A stretch of 64,000 nucleotides of DNA, from positions 248,001 to 312,000 of the forward strand of contig CP181261.1 in the NCBI GenBank assembly GCA_047833665.1, written 5' to 3'. The translations under genes were made by a program, and so were the position numbers. How positions within the stretch are numbered: the first letter of the stretch is position 1; each line of letters opens with the position of its first letter. Below are positions 8,941 to 17,833 of the stretch, in pieces. This stretch comes from Caproicibacter sp047833665. Lineage in GTDB: Bacteria; Bacillota; Clostridia; Oscillospirales; Acutalibacteraceae. The notes beneath the pieces are model-generated. The model had not been told where the DNA came from. It ran no database searches and saw only the letters and a program-made list of their open reading frames with translations.

Positions 8941-9975
8941 ATGAAAAACAAGTGGAGTCATTCCGTTGGAAGGGTAATCCTTGCCGCGGTCATCGGCCTT
9001 GCAGCCGTACTGCTGCCGGGATGCTCGGCCTCCACGTCCACGCAGAGCGCCCAACCGGCGGAGACAAAAGAGTTGGTCATTGCGGAACCGGTTCATTTAA
9101 TCGGCTACCTTCCTCTGTATGCCGCACAGCATGAGGGATATTTTAAGGAGCAGGGGCTAAATGTCAAGGTAATTCAGGCTACCGGCGGAACCCATGTGAC
9201 CGCCGTTGTGAGCGGAGACGCATGGGGCGTTATCGGCGGCGTGGATTCCATCGCACTGGGCAACAAAAATAACTCCGACCCCGTCACCGCTGTGTGCAAC
9301 TGCGTCAACCGTGCGAATGTATATCTGTTTGCCAAAAAGGGTACAGCTCCTAAGAGCAGCAGTGATGCGGATCTGAAAGAATTTTTAAAAGGGAAAACCA
9401 TCGTTGCCGGCCGCCACGGCGGCAGCCCAAACCTGCTGACGCGCTATCTGCTGATTAATCTTGGTCTGGACCCGGAAAAAGACGTGCGTCTGGTGGAAAA
9501 CGCGGACGCGTCCACCGTGGTTGCCATGCTGCAAAACGGCAATGGGGATATCGGCAACGGCGCAGAACCTCAGATTTGCGAAGGCATATCCGAAGGAATC
9601 TGGGAAGAACCGTTCTATAAATTTACTGACCTAGGCGATTTTTCCTATTCGGTTATCAGCGTGAGAAAATCGACGATTGATAACGACCCTGAAACCGTTC
9701 AAAAATTCGTCAATGCCATGAAAAAGGCTCTCAAGGCCGTTCAGGATGACCACGACATGGCGAAAAAAGTGCTGAAAGAGGAATTCCCGACTTTGTCCGA
9801 TGAGGAAATCAAAGCCTCCCTTGACCGCGCCTATGCAGATAATCTGTGGAGCCCGGACGGAGTCATCAGCAAACAGGCTGTCACTACCGATATGGATATG
9901 CTTCTCAAGACCGGCATTTATTCCGGTTCGTATTCCTACGACGAATTGGTGGATATGCAATTTGTAAATCAATAA
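8941..9975 (+). CDS. ABC importer substrate-binding lipoprotein, NMT1/SsuA type
   Basis: Extracellular solute receptor tethered by lipid. The signal peptide ends in the lipobox LPGC (about residues 27-30 from Met-8941), followed by a Ser/Thr linker. The mature domain starts LVIAEPVHLIGYLPLYAAQ, where the phrase for a substrate mimic entering from the left lobe is typical of the NMT1/ThiY/SsuA fold, and continues with GGTHVTAVVSGDAWGVIGG. I choose ATG 8941 because GGAGGG is 8 bp upstream; the in-frame ATG at 8935 would be only 2 bp from it. Last gene of the importer operon, followed by a hairpin at 9994-10041. The ligand is unknown. Confidence 0.92.
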   Translation: MKNKWSHSVGRVILAAVIGLAAVLLPGCSASTSTQSAQPAETKELVIAEPVHLIGYLPLYAAQHEGYFKEQGLNVKVIQATGGTHVTAVVSGDAWGVIGGVDSIALGNKNNSDPVTAVCNCVNRANVYLFAKKGTAPKSSSDADLKEFLKGKTIVAGRHGGSPNLLTRYLLINLGLDPEKDVRLVENADASTVVAMLQNGNGDIGNGAEPQICEGISEGIWEEPFYKFTDLGDFSYSVISVRKSTIDNDPETVQKFVNAMKKALKAVQDDHDMAKKVLKEEFPTLSDEEIKASLDRAYADNLWSPDGVISKQAVTTDMDMLLKTGIYSGSYSYDELVDMQFVNQ

Positions 9976-9993
9976 ATTCTGATGATACACCGG

Positions 9994-10041
9994 AGCGCGC
10001 CTTCCCGGGAAATAATTGAACCTGTCTCGGAAAGGCGCGCT
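9994..10041 (+). terminator. Probable terminator after the ABC importer operon
   Basis: Arms AGCGCGCCTTCCCG and CGGAAAGGCGCGCT pair with one mismatch around a 20-base loop and are followed by TGTTTC, a weak U-tract. The left arm also contains TTCCCGGGAAAT, resembling a Noc-binding site (see findings). Confidence 0.6.
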
Positions 10042-10115
10042 GTTTCTATGCTTGCACGAATAGTTTTATTCCCGACACCGTAAGATTGAAATAGCCGGTG
10101 CAGGGGGGAATTACT

Positions 10116-10283
10116 ATGAATATACTGGCGGGTGTGACGATTCTGCTGTCATTCATCGGACTATTAGTCGCCGTAAAGGGAGGAGAAAGCGAATCCCTGC
10201 TGCAGGCCATAACAGCACTGCTTCTGTTCGTTTTGTCGCTGTGCGGCGGTTCCCTTGCTTTTCTGTTTCTTATTTGGTATTAG
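10116..10283 (+). CDS. Small hydrophobic membrane protein
   Basis: A 55-residue protein with two predicted membrane helices (MNILAGVTILLSFIGLLVAV and LLQAITALLLFVLSLCGGS, then a hydrophobic end). A CAGGGGGG site 9 bp before the ATG at 10116 supports translation; a longer start at 10098 lacks one. It does not match a family I know. Its last 14 bp overlap the end of the convergent DUF4349 gene. It could be a stand-alone small membrane protein or regulatory peptide. Confidence is limited by its length. Confidence 0.55.
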   Translation: MNILAGVTILLSFIGLLVAVKGGESESLLQAITALLLFVLSLCGGSLAFLFLIWY

Positions 10284-11225
10284 GAGTGGAGTTATCCTTT
10301 TGCTCGGGATTTATTTTTTGTTCCTTTTTCTTTCTGATTATTTTCCGCAGATACACAACTACCGCACCGATAACTGCCGCTAAGGCCAAAAACGGAGAGG
10401 CTGCTGTCACTGCGAGCAGCAAATAGCAACAGATTTCAATCAAAGCATTGAGCGAGCTATGAAAAATGGAAACCATCTTTCCTCCCAGTCCATATTGCTT
10501 TGTGGCGAGGATGTCCCGCACTTCATCGATACTCACCGTAACGGTGGACAAACTCACAAGGGAATCCCACTGCTTAAGCTGCCCGGTTATCTGCTCAATT
10601 TCGTTCTGTACCTCTGTCAAACGCTGTTCAATGGCTATAATATCTTCAATTTTCTGCGCCTTTTCCATCAGTTCCAAAATCCGTTCCTGTTCTGTTCGCA
10701 ATGTTTTTAGGCGTGTTTCGGCATCAAAATAGTTTTGCGTGATATCCTCACCGTTGATGCTTTTGCTTATCACAGTGCCGACATCTCCTGCACCGGTGAG
10801 GAATTCCTCCAATTGGTCAGCAGGCACACGCACCGTATATCTGGCGCTGCGAAGTTCATCACTGCCGGGAGTATCCCCATCGATGAAAGAATTTTCTATG
10901 TATCCGCCGAACGACGCAACCAGCAATTCGAAATTTCTGATAGACTCATCGTATTGAGTGGTCTGAATCATGAGATCTGCCCGTTTGATAACTTTGCGTG
11001 AATCGGTTCTCTGCAATTGTGACTGCACAGCGGAATCTTTCTCAGCAGAATCATCCGCCGCCGAGTCCTCTTGTGTTTGTGTACCCACACCATCGGCGGC
11101 AAGCATAGCATATCCTCTTGTGCCTCCGCCGTATCCATCCCTGATATATCATTACCGGCGGAACATCCTGCGGCGGTTGTTACACACAAAATCACCACCA
11201 GTAATAACAGTACTAATTTTTTCAA
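10270..11225 (-). pseudogene. DUF4349-family lipoprotein, frameshifted by a 5-bp duplication
   Basis: The 5' part, from a TTG at 11225, encodes a lipoprotein signal (KKLVLLLLVVILCVTTAAGC). The remaining 277 residues, in another frame from 11106, encode a DUF4349 domain: two strand-rich segments, a long coiled coil (about EQERILELMEKAQKIEDI and onwards), and a C-terminal membrane helix before a basic tail. The frames are separated by a tandem AGCAT AGCAT at 11102-11111 (plus strand). Removing one copy rejoins them exactly and gives a protein of about 317 residues. The promoter and ribosome site are intact, so the break is recent, phase-variable, or a sequencing error. DUF4349 proteins are membrane-anchored; their function is not established. 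Confidence 0.85.
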
Positions 11226-11261
11226 TATAATCCAACCCCTTCCATATTGCATGTTGATGTT

Positions 11262-11290
11262 ATTCTACATGAAAAGTAGAAAAACTGCAA
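11262..11290 (-). promoter_or_regulatory. Promoter of the DUF4349 gene
   Basis: On the minus strand TTGCAG (11285-11290) and TAGAAT (11262-11267) are separated by 17 bp, about 35 bp upstream of the TTG start. Confidence 0.6.
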
Positions 11291-11425
11291 GCAAGCCCAT
11301 CTGAAACCGCTTTGTTCTGCCCTAGAGCATACCGGACTTGAGGGCGATCTTTGCAGAACAATCTTTGCTTAAAAATAGTAAAAACAGAAAGTACCGACGC
11401 CTAACCAGCCTAAGGACAAAACATC

Positions 11426-11458
11426 AATAAAAATAGGGCGTCCCATTTGGAACGCCCT
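11426..11458 (-). terminator. Terminator of the ilvBNC operon
   Basis: On the minus strand the stem GGGCGTTCC/GGGACGCCC encloses a short AAAT loop and is followed by TATTTTTATT. It lies about 80 bp past the ilvC stop. Confidence 0.88.
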
Positions 11459-11537
11459 CGAAAACCATGGTATGAAATGAATCCGTAAGTAAGGAAATTA
11501 TTTTACTGTGCCAATCAAGTCTAAACTTAGAATGCCC

Positions 11538-12539
11538 TTATTCGATCGGGTCATCGTTCCAAGAATACATCTTGCGCAGTTCCTTGCCGACAGCTTCCAG
11601 CTGATGCTCGGCTTCAATACGACGGCAGGCATTGAAATGTGCACGGCCATTTTTGTTCTCTGCAATCCACTTGCTTGCAAAGGTACCGTCTTGAATTTCC
11701 GAAAGAACCTTCTTCATTTCCTTTTTGGTTTCTTCCGTAATCAGTCTCTTGCCGGTCTCGTAATCGCCGAATTCCGCTGTGTCAGAAATGGAATAGCGCA
11801 TCAGTGAGAATCCGCCGCGGTAGATGAGGTCAACAATCAATTTCATCTCATGAATGCACTCAAAATAGGCATTCTCCGGAGCATATCCGGCTTCCACCAG
11901 CGTTTCAAATCCGGCCTTCATCAAAGCGGTTACGCCGCCGCACAGCACGCACTGTTCGCCGAACAGGTCGGTTTCTGTTTCAATCTTAAAGGTTGTTTCC
12001 ATAATTCCCGCTCTTGCCGCGCCAAGCGCTGCACCATAGGCGAGACCAATTTCCTGCGCATGACCGGTATAATCCTGCTCTACTGCAATCAAGCACGGAA
12101 CACCTTTGCCGGCTTTATATTCGCTGCGTACCGTGTGGCCCGGTCCTTTCGGAGCAATCATAAACACATCCACGTTTTTCGGCGGTGTGATCTGTTTGTA
12201 GTGAATATTAAATCCATGTGCAAACGCAAGAGCCTTGCCTTCTGTTAAATAAGGTTCAATTTCCGTTTTATAAACATTCGCTTGTTTTTCATCCGGGATG
12301 AGAACCATGACGATATCCGCGGCCTTGGTCGCCTCCGGCACAGTAAGGACTTTTAGCCCCGCCGCTTCTGCCTTTGCGCGACTTTTGCTGCCTTCATAAA
12401 GGCCTACAATCACATTGACACCGCTGTCGTGAAGGTTCAGCGCATGTGCGTGACCCTGGCTGCCATAGCCAATAATCGCAACGGTCTTTCCTTTTAACAG
12501 ATTGATGTCGCAATCAGCTTCGTAGTAGATCTTTGGCAT
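11538..12539 (-). CDS. ilvC: Ketol-acid reductoisomerase (NADP+), class I
   Basis: Second step of branched-chain amino acid synthesis: converts acetolactate or acetohydroxybutyrate to the dihydroxy acid using NAD(P)H and magnesium. The length of 333 residues is that of the short class I enzyme. The nucleotide-binding loop GYGSQGHAHALNL starts near residue 24, and the cofactor-choosing loop GLYEGSKSRAKA near residues 46-57. The C-terminal knotted domain carries metal ligands in DLFGEQCVLCGG and EMKLIVDLIY. GGAGGA precedes the ATG. Third gene of an ilvB-ilvN-ilvC operon, 70 bp after ilvN, with a terminator downstream. Confidence 0.97.
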   Translation of the reverse strand: MPKIYYEADCDINLLKGKTVAIIGYGSQGHAHALNLHDSGVNVIVGLYEGSKSRAKAEAAGLKVLTVPEATKAADIVMVLIPDEKQANVYKTEIEPYLTEGKALAFAHGFNIHYKQITPPKNVDVFMIAPKGPGHTVRSEYKAGKGVPCLIAVEQDYTGHAQEIGLAYGAALGAARAGIMETTFKIETETDLFGEQCVLCGGVTALMKAGFETLVEAGYAPENAYFECIHEMKLIVDLIYRGGFSLMRYSISDTAEFGDYETGKRLITEETKKEMKKVLSEIQDGTFASKWIAENKNGRAHFNACRRIEAEHQLEAVGKELRKMYSWNDDPIE

Positions 12540-12608
12540 ATTACATTCCTCCTGGCCTTTCGGCTAAAATTTTTATAAACAAGGAATACGTTTGGGTATC
12601 CCTTATTG

Positions 12609-13106
12609 TTACTGTTCCTTTTTCAATATCCCTGATCCTTTTTCTATCGCAAGGGAACCGGCGCGGACCACCTCGCGGATGCCATACGGGGTAAGCAGAT
12701 TAAGCAATGTGCGGCTCTGCTCTTCATCGCCGGCAAATCGGAGCGTAATAGACGAAGTTGCCACGTCAATCACATCCGCGCCCATCAGCCGCGCAACATT
12801 GAGTACCTCTGCGTGCTGCTTGGATTTACAGGCAATTTTAATCAACATCAGTTCGCTGCTGACAAACGTTCCCGGCTCCAAAACTTTTACTTTAATCACA
12901 GGAATCAGCTTGTTGAGCTGTTTTTCCACTTGTTCCACAATGTATTCGTCACCGTCAACCACAATGGTCATGCGGGAAATTTTCGGATTCTGCGTGGGCC
13001 CGACGGCCAAGCTGTCAATATTAAATCCGCGGCGCGAAAACAGCCCGGCCACGCGGGATAAGACTCCCGCATGATTTTCCACTAAAACGGAAAGCGTATG
13101 TTTCAT
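12609..13106 (-). CDS. ilvN: Acetolactate synthase small (regulatory) subunit
   Basis: Binds valine or other branched-chain amino acids and controls the catalytic subunit encoded just upstream. The 165-residue protein has an N-terminal ACT domain (TLSVLVENHAGVLSRVAGLF with the FNIDSLAVG strand) and a C-terminal ALS_ss domain (IACKSKQHAEVLNVARLMGADVID region). A GGGAGGGG site precedes the ATG. The gap to ilvB is 14 bp, indicating translational coupling. Could equally be called ilvH; the family does not separate the names by sequence alone. Confidence 0.95.
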   Translation of the reverse strand: MKHTLSVLVENHAGVLSRVAGLFSRRGFNIDSLAVGPTQNPKISRMTIVVDGDEYIVEQVEKQLNKLIPVIKVKVLEPGTFVSSELMLIKIACKSKQHAEVLNVARLMGADVIDVATSSITLRFAGDEEQSRTLLNLLTPYGIREVVRAGSLAIEKGSGILKKEQ

Positions 13107-13120
13107 AGCCTACCCCTCCC

Positions 13121-14749
13121 TTACAGCGTCGGCGCGCAGGGATCCACCCGGCACACCAGCAGAAACGGTTCTTTGCTTTTCAGCATATCCCGTGCCATGT
13201 GTTCGGCGGCATCATTGGAATCCGCCAGCGCAGACCGAATACCGTAGGCTTTTGCCAACGCGACAAAATCCGGATCACCCTCCAGTTGTGTTGCCGGACA
13301 GCGCCCCGCATAGCGTTTATTTTGAATCTCCCATACCATGCCCAGCCTTGTGTTTTGCATTAAAATGATTTTTACATCCGCGCCGCTTTCACAAAGCGTG
13401 GCAAGTTCGCACAGCGACATCTGAAATGATCCGTCTCCGCAAACACAGATAACTTGCCGATCGGGTTTGGCCAATTTTGCACCGATTGCGGCCGGCAGGG
13501 AATACCCCATGGTTCCCAGTCCGCCGGAGGTCAAAAAACGACCACGCTTTACATTGAAACTCGACGCTGCCCATATCTGATGCTGGCCCACGTCCGAAAC
13601 CAAAACTGCGTTGTCTCCCAGCATAGCGGACAATGCCCGCAAAAAGGAGCGCGGTTCCACAAAGCCCGTACCGTTTTGCGGCTCCCCGTGCGGAACAAAA
13701 GACGCTTTCTCCCGTTTCATTCGCTGCGTCCATTCGCCGTCCTGTTCAGCAGGCTCCATCTGCTGCCTTAAACTTTTCAATACCTGACGAATATCCCCGA
13801 CAATCGGAATATCCACTGCCATGTTTTTACCGATTTCCGCGGGGTCGACGTCAATATGTATAATCGTTGCGCCTTTTGTAATTCGTTCCGGATCTCTGAC
13901 AGCGCGGTCTCCAACTCTAGCCCCGCAAAGCAAAATGCAGTCCGCCTCATGGATTGCTCGATTCGCGTTTTCATGCCCGTGCATACCGATCATGCCGAGG
14001 TAAAGCGGGCTGTCCATCGGCATAACACCAAGACCCATCATGGTGGAAACAACAGGAATGTGATTTTCTTCCGAAAACGTCATCAGTTCATCCCTTGCCG
14101 CAGCACTCACCACGCCGCCGCCGCAAACAATCAGCGGGCGCTCGGCGGCATGCACAGCCTTCGCCGCACGTTTAATCTGCACAGCATGTCCCTGCGTGCG
14201 GGGCTTATACCCGGGTATTTCCGCCTTTTGCGGATATTCAAACGATTTTGCCTTCGCTGTCTGCACGTCCGTCGGAATATCAATCAGCACCGGACCCGGT
14301 CTGCCGGTGGTGGCAATGTGAAATGCCTCTTTAAACACACGCGGCAAATCGGCAACATCCTTAACAAGATAGGAGTGCTTTGTAAAAGATTCGCACGCAC
14401 CGGTAATGTCTGCCTCCTGAAAAACATCGCGCCCCAGCAGCCACTGATTTACCTGCCCGGTAATCGCGATAAGCGGAATAGAATCCATATACGCAGTCGC
14501 AATACCGGTAATCAGATTGGTGGCGCCGGGGCCGGATGTGGCCACACACACGCCCGGTTTTCCGGAAACGCGCGCGTAGCCGCTCGCCGCGTGTGCCGCG
14601 TTCTGTTCCTGCCGAACCAGCACATGGCGAATATGTGACTGAGCCAAAGAATCATAAAAAGGGCAGATGGCCGCACCCGGATATCCGAATACCAGTTCGA
14701 CCTGCTCGCTTTCAAGGCATCTGACCATGATTTCGGCTCCGGTGATCAA
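13121..14749 (-). CDS. ilvB: Acetolactate synthase large (catalytic) subunit
   Basis: Thiamine-diphosphate enzyme joining two pyruvates, or pyruvate and 2-oxobutyrate, at the entry to valine, leucine and isoleucine synthesis. It shows the TPP N-domain (FGYPGAAICPFYDSL with the catalytic Glu later in the fold), the central FAD/NAD-like domain, and the C-terminal TPP site GDGSFQMSLCELATL...ILMQNTRLGMV. I prefer the TTG at 14749 (protein starting M-ITGAEIMVRCL, about 543 residues) because GGGAG is 8 bp upstream; the GTG at 14758 directly abuts it. First gene of the ilv operon. No T-box motif is visible in the leader. Confidence 0.95.
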   Translation of the reverse strand: MITGAEIMVRCLESEQVELVFGYPGAAICPFYDSLAQSHIRHVLVRQEQNAAHAASGYARVSGKPGVCVATSGPGATNLITGIATAYMDSIPLIAITGQVNQWLLGRDVFQEADITGACESFTKHSYLVKDVADLPRVFKEAFHIATTGRPGPVLIDIPTDVQTAKAKSFEYPQKAEIPGYKPRTQGHAVQIKRAAKAVHAAERPLIVCGGGVVSAAARDELMTFSEENHIPVVSTMMGLGVMPMDSPLYLGMIGMHGHENANRAIHEADCILLCGARVGDRAVRDPERITKGATIIHIDVDPAEIGKNMAVDIPIVGDIRQVLKSLRQQMEPAEQDGEWTQRMKREKASFVPHGEPQNGTGFVEPRSFLRALSAMLGDNAVLVSDVGQHQIWAASSFNVKRGRFLTSGGLGTMGYSLPAAIGAKLAKPDRQVICVCGDGSFQMSLCELATLCESGADVKIILMQNTRLGMVWEIQNKRYAGRCPATQLEGDPDFVALAKAYGIRSALADSNDAAEHMARDMLKSKEPFLLVCRVDPCAPTL

Positions 14750-14793
14750 ACGTACCACTCCCTTGCTTTCGTTTGAAATATGTTTTGTGTTCC

Positions 14794-14822
14794 ATTATAA
14801 AATGAAATTTTATTCAAGTCAA
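14794..14822 (-). promoter_or_regulatory. Promoter of ilvBNC
   Basis: Minus-strand TTGACT (14817-14822) and TATAAT (14794-14799) with a 17-bp spacer, about 45 bp upstream of the ilvB start. The leader is too short for a T-box or peptide attenuator. Confidence 0.85.
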
Positions 14823-15318
14823 CACTTTTATTTATTAAAGTGAGAAAAAACTAAATAACAGCAAATCAAGAGATATATTATTGAAAAATTTACCATCTAT
14901 TGGCATCATTAACTATATCACAAAAAGTTGGTAATTCCAAAGCCTTTTCCGTCCATGTAAATGCTATGATTGATTTTTCTGTGATGGTTTTTGGTACTAT
15001 ATGATACAAAATTTTTATGATGCAGTTCGAACTAAAATGGATTAAATATACATTTTATGTTCATTCGGATGACATCGGCTGTTTTCCTATAAATTGAAAA
15101 AGGCGCAGAGCCTTATCAGTCAGTTGGCCTTGCGTCTTTTCTTCTCAGAAATGACTTGTTTGTCTGTTAAATTTACTGTGATTTTCTTCTGATTAAAATA
15201 GCGTAAAAGAAGGAATGTTCTGTGAGATAATTCCAACCAAAGAACTGCTGCACTTTGAAAATTGTATTTAAAGTAATTTCTACACTCTGCATCCTTAAAA
15301 TCTGACGATTAAATAAAA
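14823..15318. other. Intergenic region between ilvB and the DedA-like gene
   Basis: About 500 bp with no gene recognised. A GC-rich hairpin at 15102-15136 (GGCGCAGAGCC with GGCCTTGCGTC, mostly paired) is followed on the minus strand by TTTTTC, so it probably terminates transcripts from the DedA-like gene; it also has a modest T-tract on the plus strand. The 14823-15095 stretch is AT-rich and looks featureless. Confidence 0.5.
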
Positions 15319-16044
15319 TTATCCTTGCCGCGCAGTTGCGGCACGGTAAATCAAAACAGCAAGCACGGCAGGAACCGCTACGGCACACAAAAACAAAGCT
15401 GCCTGCATATAATCCCCGCTGCCGAGCGCATGCCCGCCAAATGAGCAGACCAGCAGTGACGGAATACGTGCCAATATGCAAACCGCAAGGAATTTTGAAT
15501 ATCTCTGCGGAACCAGAGCAGCGGAAAGAATAAACATCCGCTTTGGAAGACCGGGAATCAGAAACACAATCCATGCGGCAAAACGGCGTGCCTTTTCATC
15601 GCGGAGAATCCACGGGCTTTTCCCATGCGGGAATAAAAGCAGAAAAAAACGTTCCCCAAACAGCTTAGCTAAGGTGAAAATCAGCGTTGTGGAGACTGCA
15701 ACGGAAATGATTGTCAGCAAAAAACCGCCCAGCGGCCCAAAAATATATCCCGCAGCAACTGCTGTCACTTCCAGCGGAATCGGAAGAAAACCTTGAAACA
15801 CCTCTAAACCGAAGAACATCAAAAGACCGAAAACTCCCCGATGCAAAACAGTGAAACGCAGGCGTGCCGGGTCAGAAAGCATGCCAGCCACCGGCCGACA
15901 CAGCGCAGCCGTTAAAAGAACAAATAAAGCAAATGCCGCCGCTAAAATCAGAACACCCAGCAAATTTTCTTTCTGTTGGGCACGCTGTTCCGGTGTTTTT
16001 TTGGTGTGCCCGTGCGGTTTCATGCGAATCAAAATAGTTTTCAA
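15319..16044 (-). CDS. TVP38/DedA-type (VTT domain) membrane protein
   Basis: Polytopic inner-membrane protein of the SNARE-associated/VTT family, implicated generally in lipid scrambling or membrane homeostasis. About 241 residues with five to six hydrophobic segments. Family hallmarks visible are EVFQGFLPIPLEVTAVAAGYIFGPLGGF (given here as the stretch around residues 88-115) and the later VFLIPGLPKRMF, matching the F-x-x-R/P-G-x-P/K pattern. The basic N-terminus contains KPHGHTKKTPEQRAQQKEN. I prefer a TTG start at 16044, nine bases after GGGAG; a TTG at 16053 abuts that site, and an internal ATG at 16023 has none. Confidence 0.85.
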   Translation of the reverse strand: MKTILIRMKPHGHTKKTPEQRAQQKENLLGVLILAAAFALFVLLTAALCRPVAGMLSDPARLRFTVLHRGVFGLLMFFGLEVFQGFLPIPLEVTAVAAGYIFGPLGGFLLTIISVAVSTTLIFTLAKLFGERFFLLLFPHGKSPWILRDEKARRFAAWIVFLIPGLPKRMFILSAALVPQRYSKFLAVCILARIPSLLVCSFGGHALGSGDYMQAALFLCAVAVPAVLAVLIYRAATARQG

Positions 16045-16136
16045 GAAAACCAACTCCCGCCCCTATGTATCATCACCCGTGTTCTATATTATATGGCAGG
16101 GAAAGCGGGAAATGCACTGAAAACCATTCAAGTTAT

Positions 16137-16478
16137 TTAATGGTCATCTGAGGCAAATATCATGTTTCCAATGGAAACCAGCAGGGAAATAAAGATACAC
16201 ACCCAAAGCCCGCGTATCACGATTCCCGGAATCAGCGCCGCGGACAATGCTACTACCATTCCATTAACCACAAGACTAAACAGCCCGAAGGTCAAAATAG
16301 AAAACGGGAGAGCTAAAAACTGAAGTATCGGGCGCAAAAACATATTTAGAATCCACAGAATGGTAGCACATGCAACCATCGCCGCCATTCCGCCCCACAG
16401 AATAAATCTTGTGGGAAACATCTGTGAAGTTAAGAACAGGGAAACAACACAGATTAACCATTTTACAAAAAGTTTCAT
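16137..16478 (-). CDS. Phage-holin-4-like small membrane protein (PF04020 type)
   Basis: A 113-residue protein with four hydrophobic helices and the family-like centre LNMFLRPILQFLALPFSILTFGLF (around residues 44-67), where N-x-x-L-x-P-I precedes L-P-x-x-x-x-T-x-G. Despite the family name these are chromosomal membrane proteins in many Firmicutes and Actinobacteria, and no phage genes are nearby. The ATG at 16478 is supported by GGAGGG 11 bp upstream, over a longer frame from 16508. It lies between nfo and the DedA-like gene on the same strand. Function unknown. Confidence 0.8.
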   Translation of the reverse strand: MKLFVKWLICVVSLFLTSQMFPTRFILWGGMAAMVACATILWILNMFLRPILQFLALPFSILTFGLFSLVVNGMVVALSAALIPGIVIRGLWVCIFISLLVSIGNMIFASDDH

Positions 16479-16570
16479 AAGTATTTTGCCCTCCAAAACA
16501 TGATTCAAATGACTGCCTTCGGAGTCTTTTTTATTACAAATAGTATAATAACAGTATGATATTACATATT

Positions 16571-17410
16571 TTAATTAAAATCTTGCCAAGTAGCGGAAAT
16601 ATCTGCAATCTCTTTTCCGTATCCCTCTAGGTCATTCGGTGTTTCAAGAATGAAAGGGAGATTCCGCAGCGCGGGGTGATGCATAAAGCGGAGCAGTGCA
16701 TCAAAGCCGATGTGTCCCTTGCCGATGAGTTCGTGTCGGTCTTTGCGGCTTCCCATGGGATTTTTGCTGTCGTTAAGATGAACCGCCCGCAGGCGCGGCA
16801 AGCCAATGATGCGGTCAAATTCTTCCAAAACGCCGTCCGGATTTCCGACGATATCATAACCCGCATCGAATACATGGCAGGTGTCGAGGCATACGCCGAT
16901 TTTATCAGAACACTCCACACGGTCAATGATATCACGAAGTTCCTCAAAACTCCGGCCGACTTCAGTGCCTTTTCCGGCCATGGTTTCCAGCAAAACCGTG
17001 GTGTTTTGTATTTCGGGAAGGACCCCGTTAAGTGCATCTGCAATCAGGCGGATACCCTCATCTGCTCCCTGCCCCGTATGACTGCCGGGATGAAAGTTGT
17101 AATAATTTCCGGGCAGGCGCTCCATTCGCATTAAATCATCTTTCAGCACCGATAACCCAAACGCGCGGACTTTTTCATCGGTGGAGCATACGTTCATCGT
17201 GTACGGCGCATGCGCTACAATCGGGCCCATGCTGTTTTCCTGCATCAGTTTACGGAATTTCATTTCATCGTCCGCATCCAAAGCGCGGGCTTTTCCTCCG
17301 CGTGGATTTCGCGTGAAAAACTGGAATGTATTCGCATGGATGGAAAGTGCGGCACGTCCCATTGCAGTATATCCTTTCGCCGCGGAAAGGTGACAGCCGA
17401 TTTTTAACAT
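16571..17410 (-). CDS. nfo: Endonuclease IV (AP endonuclease)
   Basis: Cuts DNA 5' of abasic sites in base-excision repair, using a three-zinc cluster in a TIM barrel. The 279-280 residue length is normal. Visible family segments are GCHLSAAKGYTAMGRAAL at the start, HAPYTMN, NFHPGSH with a zinc histidine, LLETMAGKGTE, GVCLDTCHVFDAGYD, VHLNDSKNPMGSRKDRHELIGKG (in part) and ILETPND. Two ATGs lie next to each other; the second (17410) is better spaced from AAGGAG. The gene stands alone, followed after about 90 bp by the small membrane protein. Confidence 0.96.
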   Translation of the reverse strand: MLKIGCHLSAAKGYTAMGRAALSIHANTFQFFTRNPRGGKARALDADDEMKFRKLMQENSMGPIVAHAPYTMNVCSTDEKVRAFGLSVLKDDLMRMERLPGNYYNFHPGSHTGQGADEGIRLIADALNGVLPEIQNTTVLLETMAGKGTEVGRSFEELRDIIDRVECSDKIGVCLDTCHVFDAGYDIVGNPDGVLEEFDRIIGLPRLRAVHLNDSKNPMGSRKDRHELIGKGHIGFDALLRFMHHPALRNLPFILETPNDLEGYGKEIADISATWQDFN

Positions 17411-17413
17411 CAT

Positions 17414-17833
17414 GTTCTCCTTTTTTAATGATTATAACAGGAAGGGGCGGAGTATGATGCCCCGCTCCCTCTATATAAAAAATCCCCATACATAAATCAG
17501 CTGTATTATAATACTTTATTGATACATTTGTAAAGATGCTGCAACTAAATCCTCATTTCACATGTTTTTCTCGCTCCTGCTATTTTTACAAGACAATCAT
17601 TTTTATAATGTCGCCTTGCCCTATGGGGATTCCCCGAGGGTTGCAAGAAGGATTGTTTGGAGTCCTCTCTAAGGGAATTAGAAAATCTCCCGCGCCCATA
17701 CTTTGCGTACTTTCGTACGAAAGCAAAAGTACGAGGCCGCACGGCAACCGTCAAGCAAAAAGGACGCCCTCTTGAGAGCGCCCTTTGCCTGTTAACAACC
17801 GTTATGTTAACCGATAAAACACTGAAAATTACA
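17414..17833. other. Intergenic region between nfo and thiT with thiT terminator
   Basis: About 420 bp without a convincing gene. At 17759-17786 a long stem (AAAGGACGCCCTC with GAGAGCGCCCTTT, G-T pairs included) followed on the minus strand by TTTTTGCTT is the terminator of thiT. A 14-bp perfect palindrome CTTTCGTACGAAAG lies at 17710-17723. Short overlapping frames here have no ribosome site or recognisable product. Confidence 0.6.

Noticed and set aside
14759..15000. T-box or leader-peptide attenuator before ilvB
   Set aside because: No T-box motif is present and the promoter lies about 45 bp before the start, leaving no room.
16137..16478. Prophage remnant suggested by a holin-like protein
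   Set aside because: No other phage genes nearby; the PF04020-type protein is a normal chromosomal gene.
17710..17723. 14-bp perfect palindrome CTTTCGTACGAAAG as an operator
   Set aside because: It is not next to a promoter, and nothing links it to a regulator.
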